Below, piece after piece: positions 14,648 to 15,414 of a stretch of DNA of 15,414 nucleotides (positions are counted from its first letter, which is position 1; each line of letters starts with the position of its first letter). A program made the translations under genes and the position numbers. Below the pieces are notes generated by a model, which did not search any database, was not told the DNA's origin, and saw nothing but the letters and a program-made list of their open reading frames with translations. Where the stretch lies: positions 1 to 15,414 of the forward strand of contig JAASTO010000045.1 in the NCBI GenBank assembly GCA_021767245.1. The letters are read 5' to 3'. The DNA comes from Balneolaceae bacterium. Lineage in GTDB: Bacteria > Bacteroidota > Rhodothermia > Balneolales > Balneolaceae.

Positions 14648-15414
14648 ATGTCTAAAAAAGACTCCATCTCCAGCGGCTATTACAAAGAACCAACTCCCCA
14701 TATGACTCCCGACTCCCCATTTGCTTCCATGATGGAGCGATTCCGTTTTGCAGCAGAGATCCTTGATCTGGATGAAGGTATTTTCAAATATCTGTCAAGT
14801 CCCGAGAAAGTCATTATGGTTTCCATTCCGGTTACCATGGACGACGGCCGTATTGAAGTTTTTGATGGCTATCGTGTTATTCACAACAGTATTCTCGGTC
14901 CTTCTAAAGGAGGGATCAGATACTCCGATGATGTAACCATCGATGAAGTGAAAGCTTTGGCTGCATGGATGACATGGAAATGTGCAGTGGTAAATGTGCC
15001 TTTTGGAGGGGCAAAAGGTGGTGTAAAGGTCAACCCAAAAGAACTTTCCCAAAGTGAGCTCGAAAGACTCACCCGCCGGTATACCGCAAATATGCTCGAT
15101 GTATTTGGCCCTGACCGTGATATCCCGGCTCCTGATATGAATACCAATGAACAGGTGATGGCATGGATTATGGACACTTACAGCATGAAGCAAAAGAAAA
15201 CTGAAACGGCTGTAGTAACCGGTAAACCAATCATCTTGGGTGGATCCAAAGGTCGTAAAGAAGCTACCGGTCGCGGTGTGGTAACCTGTACGCTGGCAGC
15301 TCTCGGTAAGCTAAAAATTTCACCAAGCAATACTTCCGTTGTAGTACAGGGTTTCGGAAATGTGGGGTCCGTATCGGCACAGCTCATGTATGAACAAGGC
15401 GCTAAAATCATTGC
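14648..15414 (+). CDS. gdhA: Glutamate dehydrogenase (Glu/Leu/Phe/Val family), 3' end beyond right edge
   Basis: Interconverts glutamate and 2-oxoglutarate plus ammonia with NAD(P), linking nitrogen assimilation to the TCA cycle. The first 255 codons are present; the hexameric family is about 410-450 residues. Substrate-binding and catalytic residues are intact: LGPSKGGIRY with K87, WMTWKCAVVNVPFGGAKGG with K111 and catalytic K123, and PAPDMNTNEQVMAW with D163. The nucleotide-binding Rossmann domain begins with VVVQGFGNVGS (231-241), the G-x-G-x-x-G at 235-240. Coenzyme preference is set by residues beyond the edge. The ATG at 14648 is preceded by a 268-base divergent region holding a candidate promoter and dyads. 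It could in principle be a leucine or phenylalanine dehydrogenase relative, but the motifs favour glutamate. Confidence 0.94.
   Translation, partial: MSKKDSISSGYYKEPTPHMTPDSPFASMMERFRFAAEILDLDEGIFKYLSSPEKVIMVSIPVTMDDGRIEVFDGYRVIHNSILGPSKGGIRYSDDVTIDEVKALAAWMTWKCAVVNVPFGGAKGGVKVNPKELSQSELERLTRRYTANMLDVFGPDRDIPAPDMNTNEQVMAWIMDTYSMKQKKTETAVVTGKPIILGGSKGRKEATGRGVVTCTLAALGKLKISPSNTSVVVQGFGNVGSVSAQLMYEQGAKII

Noticed and set aside
14795..15193. 132-codon minus-strand reading frame inside gdhA
   Set aside because: It is antisense to the conserved glutamate-binding region of gdhA and is rich in Cys and His, as often seen in shadow frames.

Overview
The window is a dense stretch of bacterial chromosome, mostly housekeeping and metabolic genes, with no gap over 300 bases without a gene. 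No insertion sequence, phage gene, CRISPR array, rRNA or tRNA was recognised. Gene content and style point to the Bacteroidota/Balneolota side of the tree (Balneola- or Gracilimonas-like). The clues are DUF4412- and DUF1343-type proteins, weak or absent Shine-Dalgarno sequences, and TAnnTTTG-like -7 promoter elements. This assignment is an inference; no marker gene for it is present.

Layout. Positions 1-2704 (minus strand) hold a small two-helix membrane protein, an exported glycerophosphodiester phosphodiesterase and the start of CTP synthase, pyrG, which runs off the left edge. rlmB (23S rRNA methyltransferase) faces away from this group at 2796-3539 and converges on a NamZ/DUF1343 lipoprotein (minus). 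Next comes ndk (minus) with its own strong terminator. From 5417 to 9882 the plus strand carries a class III nucleotide cyclase with an unusual N-terminal sensor region, methylglyoxal synthase mgsA, and a DUF255/YyaL thioredoxin-fold protein whose start overlaps mgsA. A bidirectional terminator separates this group from the minus-strand pair mnmA and an exported DUF4412 protein. An exported DsrE-family protein is divergent from mnmA and converges on an HNH nuclease. A divergent PiT/Pho4-like membrane transporter (minus) follows, then the 5' part of gdhA (plus), which is cut by the right edge.

How the genes relate. pyrG and ndk both serve nucleotide triphosphate supply. rlmB and mnmA modify rRNA and tRNA. 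gdhA joins carbon and nitrogen metabolism. mgsA opens the glycolytic bypass that releases phosphate from DHAP. NamZ and the phosphodiesterase act on cell-wall and phospholipid breakdown products outside the cytoplasm. The least ordinary parts are the cyclase (SRPBCC-like domain plus zinc ribbon plus catalytic domain), the mgsA/DUF255 overlap, the exported DsrE protein beside mnmA, the divergent PiT-like protein, and several dyads in the divergent promoter regions. I see no clear new multi-gene system.

Start codons. Five genes could be extended upstream to a TTG or GTG codon. In each I chose the internal ATG, because it gives a cleaner signal peptide or family N-terminus; each entry says so.
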